A stretch of 12,614 nt of DNA from F23-B02 sp963620985 (lineage in GTDB: Bacteria > Bacillota > Clostridia > Oscillospirales > Oscillospiraceae), in contig CAVFCI010000058.1 of assembly GCA_963620985.1 (NCBI GenBank), forward strand, positions 1-12,614. The letters run 5' to 3'. Below the pieces are notes generated by a model that had not been told where the DNA came from, made no database searches, and saw only the letters and a program-made list of their open reading frames with translations. Position numbers and translations under genes: made by a program. Shown here one piece after another: positions 1 through 6,950 of the stretch (its first letter is position 1; each line of letters starts with the position of its first letter).

Positions 1-157
1 TTCCCCTCGTAGTAAGGGGAAGGCATGGTGCGCAGCAGCTTTTGAGATGCTGCAACAACACTATTCCGCACTTACGGGGAGCGAAACGTTACGGTTTATA
101 CCAATATTTCCGGTCGTGCACCTGCAATCACCGTATCCGTAGCTGCGCTAAATCGCC
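1..157. repeat. Dispersed repeat element copy R1 (right end with terminal repeat)
   Basis: This stretch belongs to a repeat family found at least five times in the window. Positions 123-157 are the terminal repeat in inverted orientation: its reverse complement contains GCAGCTACGGATACG, as in the copies at 4796, 8951 and 12338. Positions 31-94 match 9963-10026 at about 53 of 64 bases. Positions 1-7 and 15-21 form a small hairpin (TTCCCCT / AGGGGAA). The left terminal repeat is either absent or outside the window. The right end lies 8 bp from the stop of the PFL-family gene on the minus strand. No protein is encoded; a reading frame running across it on the plus strand is an artefact. Confidence 0.75.
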
Positions 158-164
158 ATTAAAA

Positions 165-1523
165 CTAATTTTTGAGGCTTTGCAGGGGGGCGGGGATGCG
201 GCCGCCGCGGGCGATGAAGGCGGCGCTTTGCGCCTTGTGCACCGGCATGACGGGAGCAGAGCCCAAAAGCCCGCCCAGCTCGATCATATCGCCGACGCCC
301 TTGCCCTCGACGGGTATCACGCGCACGGCGGTGGTCTTGCTGTTGACCATGCCGATGGCGGCCTCGTCGGCTATGATGGCGGATATCGTCTCTGCGCTCG
401 TGTCGCCCGGGACCGCTATCATGTCGAGCCCGACCGAGCACACGCAGGTCATCGCCTCGAGCTTATCTATCGTAAGCGTGCCGCACTCGGCGGCGGCTAT
501 CATGCCCTCGTCCTCGGACACGGGGATGAACGCGCCCGACAGTCCGCCGACGTGACCGGAGGCCATCACGCCGCCCTTTTTGACCGCGTCGTTGAGCAGC
601 GCGAGCGCGGCGGTCGTGCCGTGGGTGCCGCAGGTCTCAAGCCCCATCTCCTCAAGGATGCGCGCAACGCTGTCGCCCACCGCGGGGGTCGGCGCGAGGG
701 AGAGATCGACGATGCCGAAGGGCGTATCGAGCCTGCTCGATGCCTCCGCCGCTACCATCTGACCCATGCGCGTTATCTGAAACGCCGTCCTTTTTATCGT
801 CTCTGCGACGGTATCAAAGGGTGCGCCCTTGCACTTTTGCAGCGCATGGTACACAACGCCGGGGCCTGACACGCCGACGTTAATGACGCTGTCGGCCTCG
901 CCCACACCGTGGAACGCGCCCGCCATGAAGGGGTTATCCTCCACTGCGTTGCAGAACACCACGAGCTTTGCGCAGCCGAGCCCGTCGGTATCGCGGGTAA
1001 GGTGCGCGGTCTCCTTTATAATGCGTCCCATTTTTGCGACGGCATCCATGTTGATGCCCGCCCTCGTCGAGCCGACGTTGACGCTTGAGCACACAAGGTC
1101 TGTCTGCGCCATTGCCTGAGGTATCGAGCGCAGCAGCAGCGCATCGCCGCGGCTTTCGCCCTTGTGAACCAGCGCGGAGTAGCCGCCGATGAAGTTCACG
1201 CCGCAGGTCTTGGCCGCGCGGTCGAGCGTCAGGGCAAAGGGAACGTAGTCCTCCGTCGCGCAGCCGCCCGCGACGAGCGCGATGGGCGTGACGGAAATGC
1301 GCTTGTTGACAATGGGGATGCCGAACTCGCTTTCGATATCCTCGCCGGTCTTTACGAGCTTTTCCGCGCGGCGGCAGATCTTGTCGTATATCCTTTCGCA
1401 GCAGCGTCCCGTGTCCTCGCTCACGCAGTCGAGCAGCGATATGCCCATGGTGATCGTGCGGATGTCCAGATGCTGCCGGTCGATCATGTCAATGGTGTCA
1501 AAGATGTTGTTAAGGCTCAGCAT
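165..1523 (-). CDS. PFL family protein (UPF0210)
   Basis: A 452-residue protein, full length for the UPF0210 family (usually about 450 residues), which is named for its structural likeness to pyruvate formate-lyase. The start MLSLNNIFDTIDMI, the segment IRTITMGISLLDC and the conserved ISVTPIALVAGG region are recognisable. The reaction is not established, and I see no C-terminal glycyl-radical motif that would justify calling it an active formate-lyase. It is predicted cytoplasmic, with no signal peptide or membrane segment. The start is supported by an AGGTG ribosome site overlapping the stop of the upstream ACT gene, with only 9 bp between the genes. The same ACT + UPF0210 pair is known in other Firmicutes, which suggests the ACT protein senses a ligand for, or partners with, this one. 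The stop is TAG at 165-167; no convincing hairpin terminator follows, only repeat element R1. Confidence 0.9.
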   Translation of the reverse strand: MLSLNNIFDTIDMIDRQHLDIRTITMGISLLDCVSEDTGRCCERIYDKICRRAEKLVKTGEDIESEFGIPIVNKRISVTPIALVAGGCATEDYVPFALTLDRAAKTCGVNFIGGYSALVHKGESRGDALLLRSIPQAMAQTDLVCSSVNVGSTRAGINMDAVAKMGRIIKETAHLTRDTDGLGCAKLVVFCNAVEDNPFMAGAFHGVGEADSVINVGVSGPGVVYHALQKCKGAPFDTVAETIKRTAFQITRMGQMVAAEASSRLDTPFGIVDLSLAPTPAVGDSVARILEEMGLETCGTHGTTAALALLNDAVKKGGVMASGHVGGLSGAFIPVSEDEGMIAAAECGTLTIDKLEAMTCVCSVGLDMIAVPGDTSAETISAIIADEAAIGMVNSKTTAVRVIPVEGKGVGDMIELGGLLGSAPVMPVHKAQSAAFIARGGRIPAPLQSLKN

Positions 1524-1532
1524 GGCGGCACC

Positions 1533-1802
1533 TCACAGCTTGTGCATCGCGTCGAAAATATCCTCGCGCTGGATGCGTATGGACAGGCCGCGCCCCTCGC
1601 CGTAGGTTTTCAGAACGCCTTGCAGGCTCGCAAAGGGCTCGCTGCACAGCGCAAGATCGACGACCATCATCATCGTGAAGTAGCCCTCCATGATGGTCTG
1701 GCTGATATCCAGAACGTTTATGCTGTGGTCTGCCAGCGTGTTGCACACGCCCGCGATTATGCCGACCTGATCCTTGCCGACGACCGTTACTATTGCTTTC
1801 AT
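1533..1802 (-). CDS. ACT domain-containing protein (UPF0237)
   Basis: An 89-residue single-domain protein. The N-terminus KAIVTVVGKDQVGIIAGV, followed by NTLADHSINVLDISQTI, is the classic beta-alpha-beta-beta ACT fold, with the GIIA ligand-binding turn near residue 15. ACT domains bind amino acids or similar small molecules, and this stand-alone form matches UPF0237 in both length and sequence. It is the first gene of a two-gene minus-strand operon with the PFL-family gene. It has a GGAGTG ribosome site about 8 bases before the ATG and a good promoter at 1836-1864. The C-terminal part (YGEGRGLSIRIQREDIFDAM) completes the family signature. Ligand and regulatory target are unknown. Confidence 0.9.
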   Translation of the reverse strand: MKAIVTVVGKDQVGIIAGVCNTLADHSINVLDISQTIMEGYFTMMMVVDLALCSEPFASLQGVLKTYGEGRGLSIRIQREDIFDAMHKL

Positions 1803-1835
1803 ACAGCTTCACTCCAGTGCTTTGTTAATTAAACC

Positions 1836-1864
1836 ATTATATCCGATTGCTCCGCCGTTTTCAA
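1836..1864 (-). promoter_or_regulatory. Sigma-A-type promoter of the ACT-PFL operon
   Basis: Read on the minus strand, TTGAAA (1859-1864) is followed after exactly 17 bases by a perfect TATAAT (1836-1841). Transcription would start near 1829, leaving a leader of about 27 bases before the ACT start codon. It faces away from the GH3 promoter, so the intergenic region is a compact divergent control region. Confidence 0.75.
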
Positions 1865-1899
1865 TATTTCCGGCGCTGTTTTTTGCTGCGTAAAATTGC

Positions 1900-1928
1900 T
1901 GTGAAAAGCGGCGGAGCTGTGGTATGAT
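1900..1928 (+). promoter_or_regulatory. Extended -10 promoter of the GH3 gene
   Basis: TGG immediately before TATGAT (1923-1928) gives an extended -10 element. The -35 position, 17 bases upstream (TGTGAA, 1900-1905), is weak, consistent with an extended -10 promoter or one helped by an activator. Transcription would start near 1935, leaving a leader of about 25 bases. Confidence 0.5.
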
Positions 1929-1960
1929 ATACAAAAAGGAATGATCGTGAGGTGAAGTGT

Positions 1961-4351
1961 ATGAAATATACAGAGCTCGTAAGCAAAATGACGGAGGAGG
2001 AGAAGTGCTCGCTGTGCTCGGGCGCGGACTTCTGGCACACCGAGAGCATCGAGCGCCTCGGTATCCCGCAGATGATGCTGACCGACGGACCGCACGGTCT
2101 GCGCAAGCAGATCGGCAAAAACGACCACCTCGGCCTGAACGCGGCCTACCCCGCGACCTGCTTCCCGACGGCCTCGGCAGCGGCCAACAGCTGGGACGAG
2201 GACATGATAGAGCAGATGGGACAGCGCCTCGGCGATGAGATGCTGGAGCAGCGCGTCGGCGTGATACTCGGTCCAGGCGTGAACATAAAGCGCAGCCCCC
2301 TGTGCGGGCGCAACTTTGAATACTACTCGGAGGATCCGCTGCTGGCCGGAAAATGCGCCGCGGCGCTCATACGCGGCGTGCAGTCAAGGGGCGTTGCCGC
2401 CTGCGTCAAGCACTTTGCGGCAAACTCGCAGGAGAAGCTGCGCATGACGAACGACTCGGTCGTTGACGAGCGCACGCTGCGCGAAATATACCTGCCGGCC
2501 TTTGAGCTCGCGGTCAGGGAGGGGCGCGTCAAGTGCCTGATGACCTCGTACAACATGCTAAACGGGCAGTATACCAACGAAAACCCCCATCTTTTGCAGG
2601 ATATCCTCGCGCACGACTGGGGCTACGACGGCCTTATCGTCACCGACTGGGGCGGCAGCAATGACCGTGTGCTCGGCCTCATAGCCGGAAACAGCCTCGA
2701 AATGCCCGGCACGGGCGGCGAGACCGACAGGCAGGTGCTCGATGCTCTGCGCTCGGGCAGAGTGAGCACGGCGCTGCTCGACGAGCGGGTATCGCGCATC
2801 CTGCGCCTTGTCGATGACGCGCAGGAGGCCTTCCGAAACGCGCCTGCCTGCGATATGGACGAGCACCACGCCTTTGCCGCACGTCTTGCCGAGGAGAGCG
2901 CGGTGCTGCTGAAAAACGAGGACGGCATGCTGCCGCTGCGCGAGGGTGCGCGTGCTGCTGTGATCGGCGACTTTGCCGCCGTGCCGCGCTATCAGGGCGC
3001 GGGCAGCTCGTGCATAGAGCCAACAAAGCTCGAATGCGGCCTCGATGCGCTCAAAAGCGAGGGCGTTAACGTCATAGGCTTCGAGCCCGGCTTCAAGCGC
3101 CGCGGCGGCAGGAGCCAAAGGCTCATAAACCGCGCCTGCGAGCTTGCACTGCGAGCCGACACGGTGCTCGTGTGGCTGGGGCTCGACGAGGGCAGCGAGG
3201 CCGAGGGCGTTGACAGGGCTCATATGCGCATACCCGACAATCAGATCGAGCTGCTGCACGCGGTCAGCCGCGCAAACCCGAACGTTGCCGTCATTTTGTC
3301 CTGCGGCAGTCCCGTGGAGACCGATTGGGACTGCGGCTGCAAGGCGCTGCTGCACGGCTTCCTCGGCGGTCAGGCCGGAGCGCGGGCGATAGCGCGGCTC
3401 GTGACGGGCAAGATAAGCCCCTCCGGAAAGCTGGCCGAGACCATGCCGCTGAAGCTTTCCGACACGCCGTGCTTCAATTACTACCCGGGCGCTGAGCGCA
3501 CGAGCGAGTACCGCGAGGGCATCTTCGTCGGCTACCGCTATTACGACACGGCGAAAAAGGCCGTGAAATACCCCTTCGGCTTCGGCCTGAGCTATACGAG
3601 CTTTGAATACTCCGGCCTTGAGCTTTCGCCCGAGGACGTTAGCTTTACGATAAAAAACACGGGGAAGGTCGAGGCAGCCGAGATCGCGCAGGTCTACGTT
3701 GCCGCGCCGCGCGGCAGGGTATTCTGCCCCGAAAAGGAGCTGCGCGGCTTTGCGAGGGTGAGCCTTGCTCCCGATGAGGAAAGGCGCGTCTTTGTCGCGC
3801 TGCCGGAGCGGGCGTTTCAGTATTGGAGCACGGTCGAGCAGCGCTGGGCGACCGCCGGCGGGCGCTATGAGATCCTCGTCGGCGCCGCCTCGCGCGATAT
3901 ACGGCTGCGCGGCTTTGTCGAAAAAGACGGCGACGGCGCGGCAGCCCCCTACGCCGATCCCGTGTTCGAGCCATACCGCAGAGCAGATGTGCAGCGCGTT
4001 CCCGATGAAAGCTTCGCAGCGCTCCTCGGGCGAGAGATACCGCCGCGGCTGTGGGACAGGGATGCGCCTTTGGAGCTTAACTCCGCCCTCGTTCAGGGTG
4101 CGTACCGCCCGGGCATAGGCCGCCTGCTGTACCGTATGCTGTGCGCGGTCAGGGGCTTTTTCCGGCTCATCGGCGACAGGGAGAACGCGAACAACACCGA
4201 GTTTGCCATGAATCTGCCCTACCGCGGCCTTGCGCGTTTCACCGGCGCGGTGTCGGAGGCGCAGGTGCGTGCGCTGCTGTGCGCCGCGAACCGCGAAAAG
4301 GGCGGGCTGAGGGCGCTCGCTCATGCACTTTTGCACAAAAGGCGGTCTTGA
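1961..4351 (+). CDS. Glycoside hydrolase family 3 (beta-glucosidase-like)
   Basis: A 796-residue cytoplasmic GH3 enzyme with no signal peptide, so it probably cleaves imported oligosaccharides or glycosides. The N-terminal TIM-barrel domain shows TDGPHGLR near residue 45, KHFAANSQE (Lys150-His151) and the nucleophile motif TDWGG with Asp229. The second alpha/beta sandwich domain starts near LLKNEDGMLPL. FGFGLSYTSFEYS opens the fibronectin-III-like domain. A tail of about 120 residues follows, including a hydrophobic stretch, GRLLYRMLCAVRGFF; comparable tails occur in other Firmicutes GH3 enzymes. I chose ATG 1961 over GTG 1952 because GTGAGGTG (1947-1954) is a good ribosome site 6-7 bases before the ATG and would overlap the GTG. 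The exact sugar (glucose, xylose or other) cannot be read from sequence. No transporter or sugar regulator lies alongside. Confidence 0.92.
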   Translation: MKYTELVSKMTEEEKCSLCSGADFWHTESIERLGIPQMMLTDGPHGLRKQIGKNDHLGLNAAYPATCFPTASAAANSWDEDMIEQMGQRLGDEMLEQRVGVILGPGVNIKRSPLCGRNFEYYSEDPLLAGKCAAALIRGVQSRGVAACVKHFAANSQEKLRMTNDSVVDERTLREIYLPAFELAVREGRVKCLMTSYNMLNGQYTNENPHLLQDILAHDWGYDGLIVTDWGGSNDRVLGLIAGNSLEMPGTGGETDRQVLDALRSGRVSTALLDERVSRILRLVDDAQEAFRNAPACDMDEHHAFAARLAEESAVLLKNEDGMLPLREGARAAVIGDFAAVPRYQGAGSSCIEPTKLECGLDALKSEGVNVIGFEPGFKRRGGRSQRLINRACELALRADTVLVWLGLDEGSEAEGVDRAHMRIPDNQIELLHAVSRANPNVAVILSCGSPVETDWDCGCKALLHGFLGGQAGARAIARLVTGKISPSGKLAETMPLKLSDTPCFNYYPGAERTSEYREGIFVGYRYYDTAKKAVKYPFGFGLSYTSFEYSGLELSPEDVSFTIKNTGKVEAAEIAQVYVAAPRGRVFCPEKELRGFARVSLAPDEERRVFVALPERAFQYWSTVEQRWATAGGRYEILVGAASRDIRLRGFVEKDGDGAAAPYADPVFEPYRRADVQRVPDESFAALLGREIPPRLWDRDAPLELNSALVQGAYRPGIGRLLYRMLCAVRGFFRLIGDRENANNTEFAMNLPYRGLARFTGAVSEAQVRALLCAANREKGGLRALAHALLHKRRS

Positions 4352-4363
4352 AAGTTTTTCTTT

Positions 4364-4392
4364 TTGACATATCGGACGCTTTGTGTTAAAAT
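4364..4392 (+). promoter_or_regulatory. Strong promoter P1 of the 84-residue protein gene
   Basis: A perfect TTGACA (4364-4369) is followed after 17 bases by TAAAAT (4387-4392), with TGT before it forming an extended -10. It starts only 12 bases after the GH3 stop codon. Confidence 0.8.
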
Positions 4393-4418
4393 GTTTTACG
4401 CGGTATGGAAGAATACTG

Positions 4419-4448
4419 TTTACAAAATGTAGCTTAATGTGGTATAGT
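4419..4448 (+). promoter_or_regulatory. Second promoter P2 of the 84-residue protein gene
   Basis: TTTACA (4419-4424) is followed after 18 bases by TATAGT (4443-4448), preceded by TGG (extended -10). Together with P1 it forms a tandem pair 55 bases apart, an arrangement usual for strongly expressed genes. Confidence 0.65.
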
Positions 4449-4491
4449 TACCGCATCTGAACAACAAAGATTATATGGGAGGAAAAACAAC

Positions 4492-4746
4492 ATGTGCATC
4501 AAGGCAATAGCCAATTTTGACTACGAGGCTGCAAAGGATAACCTCGTTGAGACCGTTAAGTACCTCGACGCGGGCAAGCTCCTCGGCGTCGCGGGCAAGC
4601 TTCTTGAGATCAAGCCCAAGGTCGTGGCTCAGCAGATCAAGGATAAGCTCTCCGATGAAGACACCCGCCTGTTCGTCCAGAGCAAGGTCCGCCTCGTCGG
4701 CGATATCCTGACCTGGCCCATCAGCATGATCTCCAGCTTCACCTGA
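4492..4746 (+). CDS. Small hypothetical protein, probably highly expressed
   Basis: I do not recognise this 84-residue protein. It begins MCIKAIANFDYEAAKDNL and looks mainly helical and amphipathic, with Lys-rich helices and a hydrophobic end, ILTWPISMISSF. It has no signal peptide, and no convincing membrane helix except perhaps the last 15 residues. Evidence that it is real: a GGGAGGA ribosome site (4477-4483) 8 bases before the ATG, two strong tandem promoters and a perfect terminator, making it a self-contained transcription unit. Codon use is strongly biased: all 10 lysines are AAG, and Ile, Val, Leu and Arg mostly end in C. The same pattern occurs in efp but not in the neighbouring GH3 or TetR genes, which use many ATA and AGG codons. 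This suggests very high expression. A structural or nucleoid-associated role is possible but unproven. Confidence 0.8.
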   Translation: MCIKAIANFDYEAAKDNLVETVKYLDAGKLLGVAGKLLEIKPKVVAQQIKDKLSDEDTRLFVQSKVRLVGDILTWPISMISSFT

Positions 4747-4758
4747 TAGACAGCGTAT

Positions 4759-4792
4759 AAAGCCTCCGTTCGTGTCGAACGGAGGCTTTTTT
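4759..4792 (+). terminator. Intrinsic terminator of the 84-residue protein gene
   Basis: A perfect 12-bp stem (AGCCTCCGTTCG, 4761-4772, with its complement at 4776-4787), a TGT loop and a run of six T (4787-4792). Outer A-T pairs extend the stem. The repeat element R2 begins 3 bases after the T-tract. Confidence 0.93.
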
Positions 4793-4795
4793 AGT

Positions 4796-4966
4796 GGCGC
4801 ATTGACGCAGCTACGGATACGTTTATTGCGTCAGCACGGTATCGAGGGTGCTGCGGAAACCGCAGCAAGCCGATAGCTGACAGCTGGCGCGCCAGCGCCG
4901 CGGTTTCCTCCAATGTCTCCGGTCGGGATACCGCAATATCCGTATCCGTAGTTGCCCCAAAGCGCC
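4796..4966. repeat. MITE-like repeat element copy R2, both terminal inverted repeats present
   Basis: The left end 4796-4830 and the reverse complement of the right end 4932-4966 agree at 29 of 35 bases and share CTACGGATACG and TATTGCG. Inside, GGTATC (4838) pairs with GATACC (4927), GGAAACCGC (4855-4863) pairs with GCGGTTTCC (4900-4908), and a perfect 14-bp palindrome GCTGGCGCGCCAGC lies at 4883-4896. There is also a local hairpin GCTGCGG-AAA-CCGCAGC (4850-4866). The whole 171-bp unit can fold into one long imperfect hairpin. No protein is encoded, so any mobility would need a transposase from elsewhere. Confidence 0.85.
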
Positions 4967-4981
4967 CCCAAAAAACAAGTG

Positions 4982-5010
4982 TTGATTTTCTTACGTCTGT
5001 ATAGTAATAT
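4982..5010 (+). promoter_or_regulatory. Possible promoter of the TetR-family gene
   Basis: TTGATT (4982-4987) and TAATAT (5005-5010) are separated by 17 bases in an AT-rich stretch just outside repeat R2, with the ribosome site AAGGAG beginning 18 bases later. The -10 match is 4 of 6, so this is tentative. Confidence 0.45.
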
Positions 5011-5044
5011 GTATTTAAAGATAATAATAAGGAGCGTGGTTCGT

Positions 5045-5641
5045 GTGGAGAACACAAAGCCGAAAAAAGAAGACAGACGTGTAAAATACACCAAGAAGGC
5101 CATCAGAGACGGTTTTCTGAGCCTGCTTGCCGTAAAGCCGATCGAAAAGATAAGCGTTACGGAGATCTGCCGCGAGGCGGACATCAACCGCGGCACGTTT
5201 TACGCGCACTACTCAGACCCCTACGAGCTCAAGCGCAGTCTGGAGGCTCAGCTGTCCGAGGCAATGGAGCAGCGCCTGCGCGAGCGCGGCACGAAGCGCT
5301 TGAATTCGCTTGAAACGCTGCGCCTTCTGAAGGAAAACGAGGAGCTGTGCCGCGTATTTGCCGGACCCTACGGCGACCATGACGCGATGCTCAAGGTGAT
5401 CAGGCAGCACGCGGAGGCCTATCTCGAGCAGGAGATACTCATCCTCGGCGAGCTGAGCGAGCAGATGGCCGAATGCCTGAAGGCGCTTCTGGTCTCGTCG
5501 ATATCGACCGTCGTGAAGTACTGGCTCGACACAGGCATGAAGGAGAGCCCCGAGCGCGTTTCGTATGTGCTCGACACATACTGCTTCAGCGGCATAAAGG
5601 GATTTTTGGACGGCAGAGAGCCGGAGTCGGACGCGGACTGA
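5045..5641 (+). CDS. TetR/AcrR family transcriptional regulator
   Basis: A 198-residue protein. Residues about 10-60 form the TetR DNA-binding domain: YTKKAIRDGFLSLL (helix 1), then the helix-turn-helix ISVTEICREADINRGTFYAHY followed by SDPYELKRSLE. The C-terminal ligand/dimer domain (about 70-190) includes a VSSISTVVKYWLDTGM segment of the kind seen in TetR proteins with a DhaS-like C-terminal domain. I chose GTG 5045 because AAGGAG (5029-5034) lies 10 bases upstream and the protein then has normal family length. The longer frame from 4952 would run back into repeat R2 and place unrelated residues before the domain. The gene stands alone between repeat R2 and the lipoprotein gene; the nearby lipoprotein operon is a possible target, but nothing in the sequence proves it. 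Confidence 0.9.
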   Translation: MENTKPKKEDRRVKYTKKAIRDGFLSLLAVKPIEKISVTEICREADINRGTFYAHYSDPYELKRSLEAQLSEAMEQRLRERGTKRLNSLETLRLLKENEELCRVFAGPYGDHDAMLKVIRQHAEAYLEQEILILGELSEQMAECLKALLVSSISTVVKYWLDTGMKESPERVSYVLDTYCFSGIKGFLDGREPESDAD

Positions 5642-5764
5642 TACGAAGCCGCTGATTTACATAATGTGTTGATAACTTTGTTGAAAGTGTGCAAAACCAT
5701 TGTGTTTCAAGCGTTTTGTTTATGTTCTGTTAACAATTCGTTACCAATTAAGAGGGTGAAGACC

Positions 5765-6940
5765 ATGAAAAGGATAATTTCCGTGCTGCTGTGCTGCGCG
5801 ATGTTGGGCACATTGTGCGCATGCCAGCACGTCATCGATCTGGAAAAGCGCACGCCCGTGCCTCAGTTTGACATGATGGCAAGCTACAGCTTCACCGATA
5901 CAGAGCTTTCAAACGACGACGGCACAGCCTACTACAGGCAGAGCCTCGGCACGGCGCAGATAAGCTCGAAGGACGAGCACGCAGCCGAGCGCATAAACGC
6001 CTCGCTGGCGGAGCTCTATGTCAAATTCAGAGCCGACGCGGAGTACACACGGCGCGTTGCCGAGGATCAGACCGGCGGCGAGATAATCGAGCTGAGCTAC
6101 CGCTGCACGCCGAGCGTCACGCGCTGCGATACGCGCGCGCTGAGCATCGTCTTCGACGTTTCGCAGGATATCGGCGGCCTTCACGCCGACTTTACGCGCA
6201 TAAGCCGCAGCTATAACGCCGACACCGGCGCACTGCTGAGCCTTGCGGATATCGCAAAGAACGAGGAGCAGCTCAAGACCTTCATCAAAAACTACGTCAT
6301 CGGCCTTGCCGCCGGAGACGAGTACAAGGAAAACGGCGAGAGCATACTCTTTGAGGACTTCGAGACCGCCATCGGCGAGCTCGTCGATGCGGGCAGCAAC
6401 TGGTACCTCAACGACGAGGGGCTCGTCGTGTACGCCAATCCCTACGATATCGCCCCCTACAGCAGCGGCGTGCTGCTGTTCGAGATACCCTATTCGGCGC
6501 TGGAGGAGTTTTTGAGCATGGAGCTTGCGCCCGTCGATTACGAGGGCGACAACGGCATGATCCTCGCCGACAACGGCTTCACCGTGGACAGGGACAGCCT
6601 GAAGCTGCTTGACACCGTTACGGTCGATGCCGAGGGGCAGAGCGTCGTGCTCTCGGCTGAGGAGACGGTGTACGACGTGAGGGTCTACACCGAAAGCCGC
6701 ACGCTGTGGCAGCGCAACTACCTCACCAGCGGCGAGGGCGTGGAGGTCATAAGCTATATCCCCGATGCAACGCCGAACATTGCCGTGAGCTATTGGCTTG
6801 CCGACGGCACGCAGATCATACGCGGCATATTCCAGAGCGGCAAGGACGGCTCGATACTGCTCGTCGATCTCCAGCTCCCCGACAGCGTGGAGACCGACCC
6901 TCTCAGCCTGACAGACGGCGATGAGGTCAAGAACTTCTGA
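5765..6940 (+). CDS. RsiV-like lipoprotein (DUF4163/DUF3298 domains)
   Basis: A 391-residue predicted lipoprotein. MKRIISVLLCCAMLG is a short signal peptide ending in lipobox L-C-A-C with Cys20 as the lipid anchor, so the protein is on the outer face of the membrane. Residues about 45-110 resemble DUF4163. About 110-260 resemble DUF3298, with IGGLHADF, the SYNADTGALLSLADI segment and NPYDIAPYSSGVLLFEIPY. This domain pair occurs in the anti-sigma factor RsiV and in PdaC-type envelope proteins. RsiV itself is a transmembrane anti-sigma factor, whereas this protein is lipid-anchored with no cytoplasmic part, and no sigma factor gene is present, so I do not call it an anti-sigma factor. The last 130 residues are unassigned. 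ATG 5765 is preceded by AGAGGGTG (5751-5758). The stop TGA overlaps the ribosome site of the next gene, suggesting co-transcription. Confidence 0.85.
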   Translation: MKRIISVLLCCAMLGTLCACQHVIDLEKRTPVPQFDMMASYSFTDTELSNDDGTAYYRQSLGTAQISSKDEHAAERINASLAELYVKFRADAEYTRRVAEDQTGGEIIELSYRCTPSVTRCDTRALSIVFDVSQDIGGLHADFTRISRSYNADTGALLSLADIAKNEEQLKTFIKNYVIGLAAGDEYKENGESILFEDFETAIGELVDAGSNWYLNDEGLVVYANPYDIAPYSSGVLLFEIPYSALEEFLSMELAPVDYEGDNGMILADNGFTVDRDSLKLLDTVTVDAEGQSVVLSAEETVYDVRVYTESRTLWQRNYLTSGEGVEVISYIPDATPNIAVSYWLADGTQIIRGIFQSGKDGSILLVDLQLPDSVETDPLSLTDGDEVKNF

Positions 6941-6950
6941 GGAGCGGACG

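Noticed and set aside
1..157. Possible CRISPR array from the recurring repeats
   Set aside because: The repeats are dispersed, imperfect, of different lengths and not regularly spaced. No cas genes are present.
42..869. A 275-residue plus-strand frame across R1 and the PFL-family gene
   Set aside because: It starts within the repeat and is antisense to a full-length, recognisable family protein.
2558..4336. A 592-residue open frame on the minus strand opposite the GH3 gene
   Set aside because: It arises from the codon bias of the GH3 gene. The minus-strand frame has no domain or ribosome site, while GH3 motifs are unambiguous on the plus strand.
4952..5044. A longer N-terminus for the TetR protein starting at 4952
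   Set aside because: It would begin inside the right end of repeat R2 and add residues unlike the family. GTG 5045 has a well-placed AAGGAG.
5728..5735. TGTTAACA palindrome before the lipoprotein gene as a TetR operator
   Set aside because: It is only 8 bp long and there is no second copy, so it is too likely to occur by chance.
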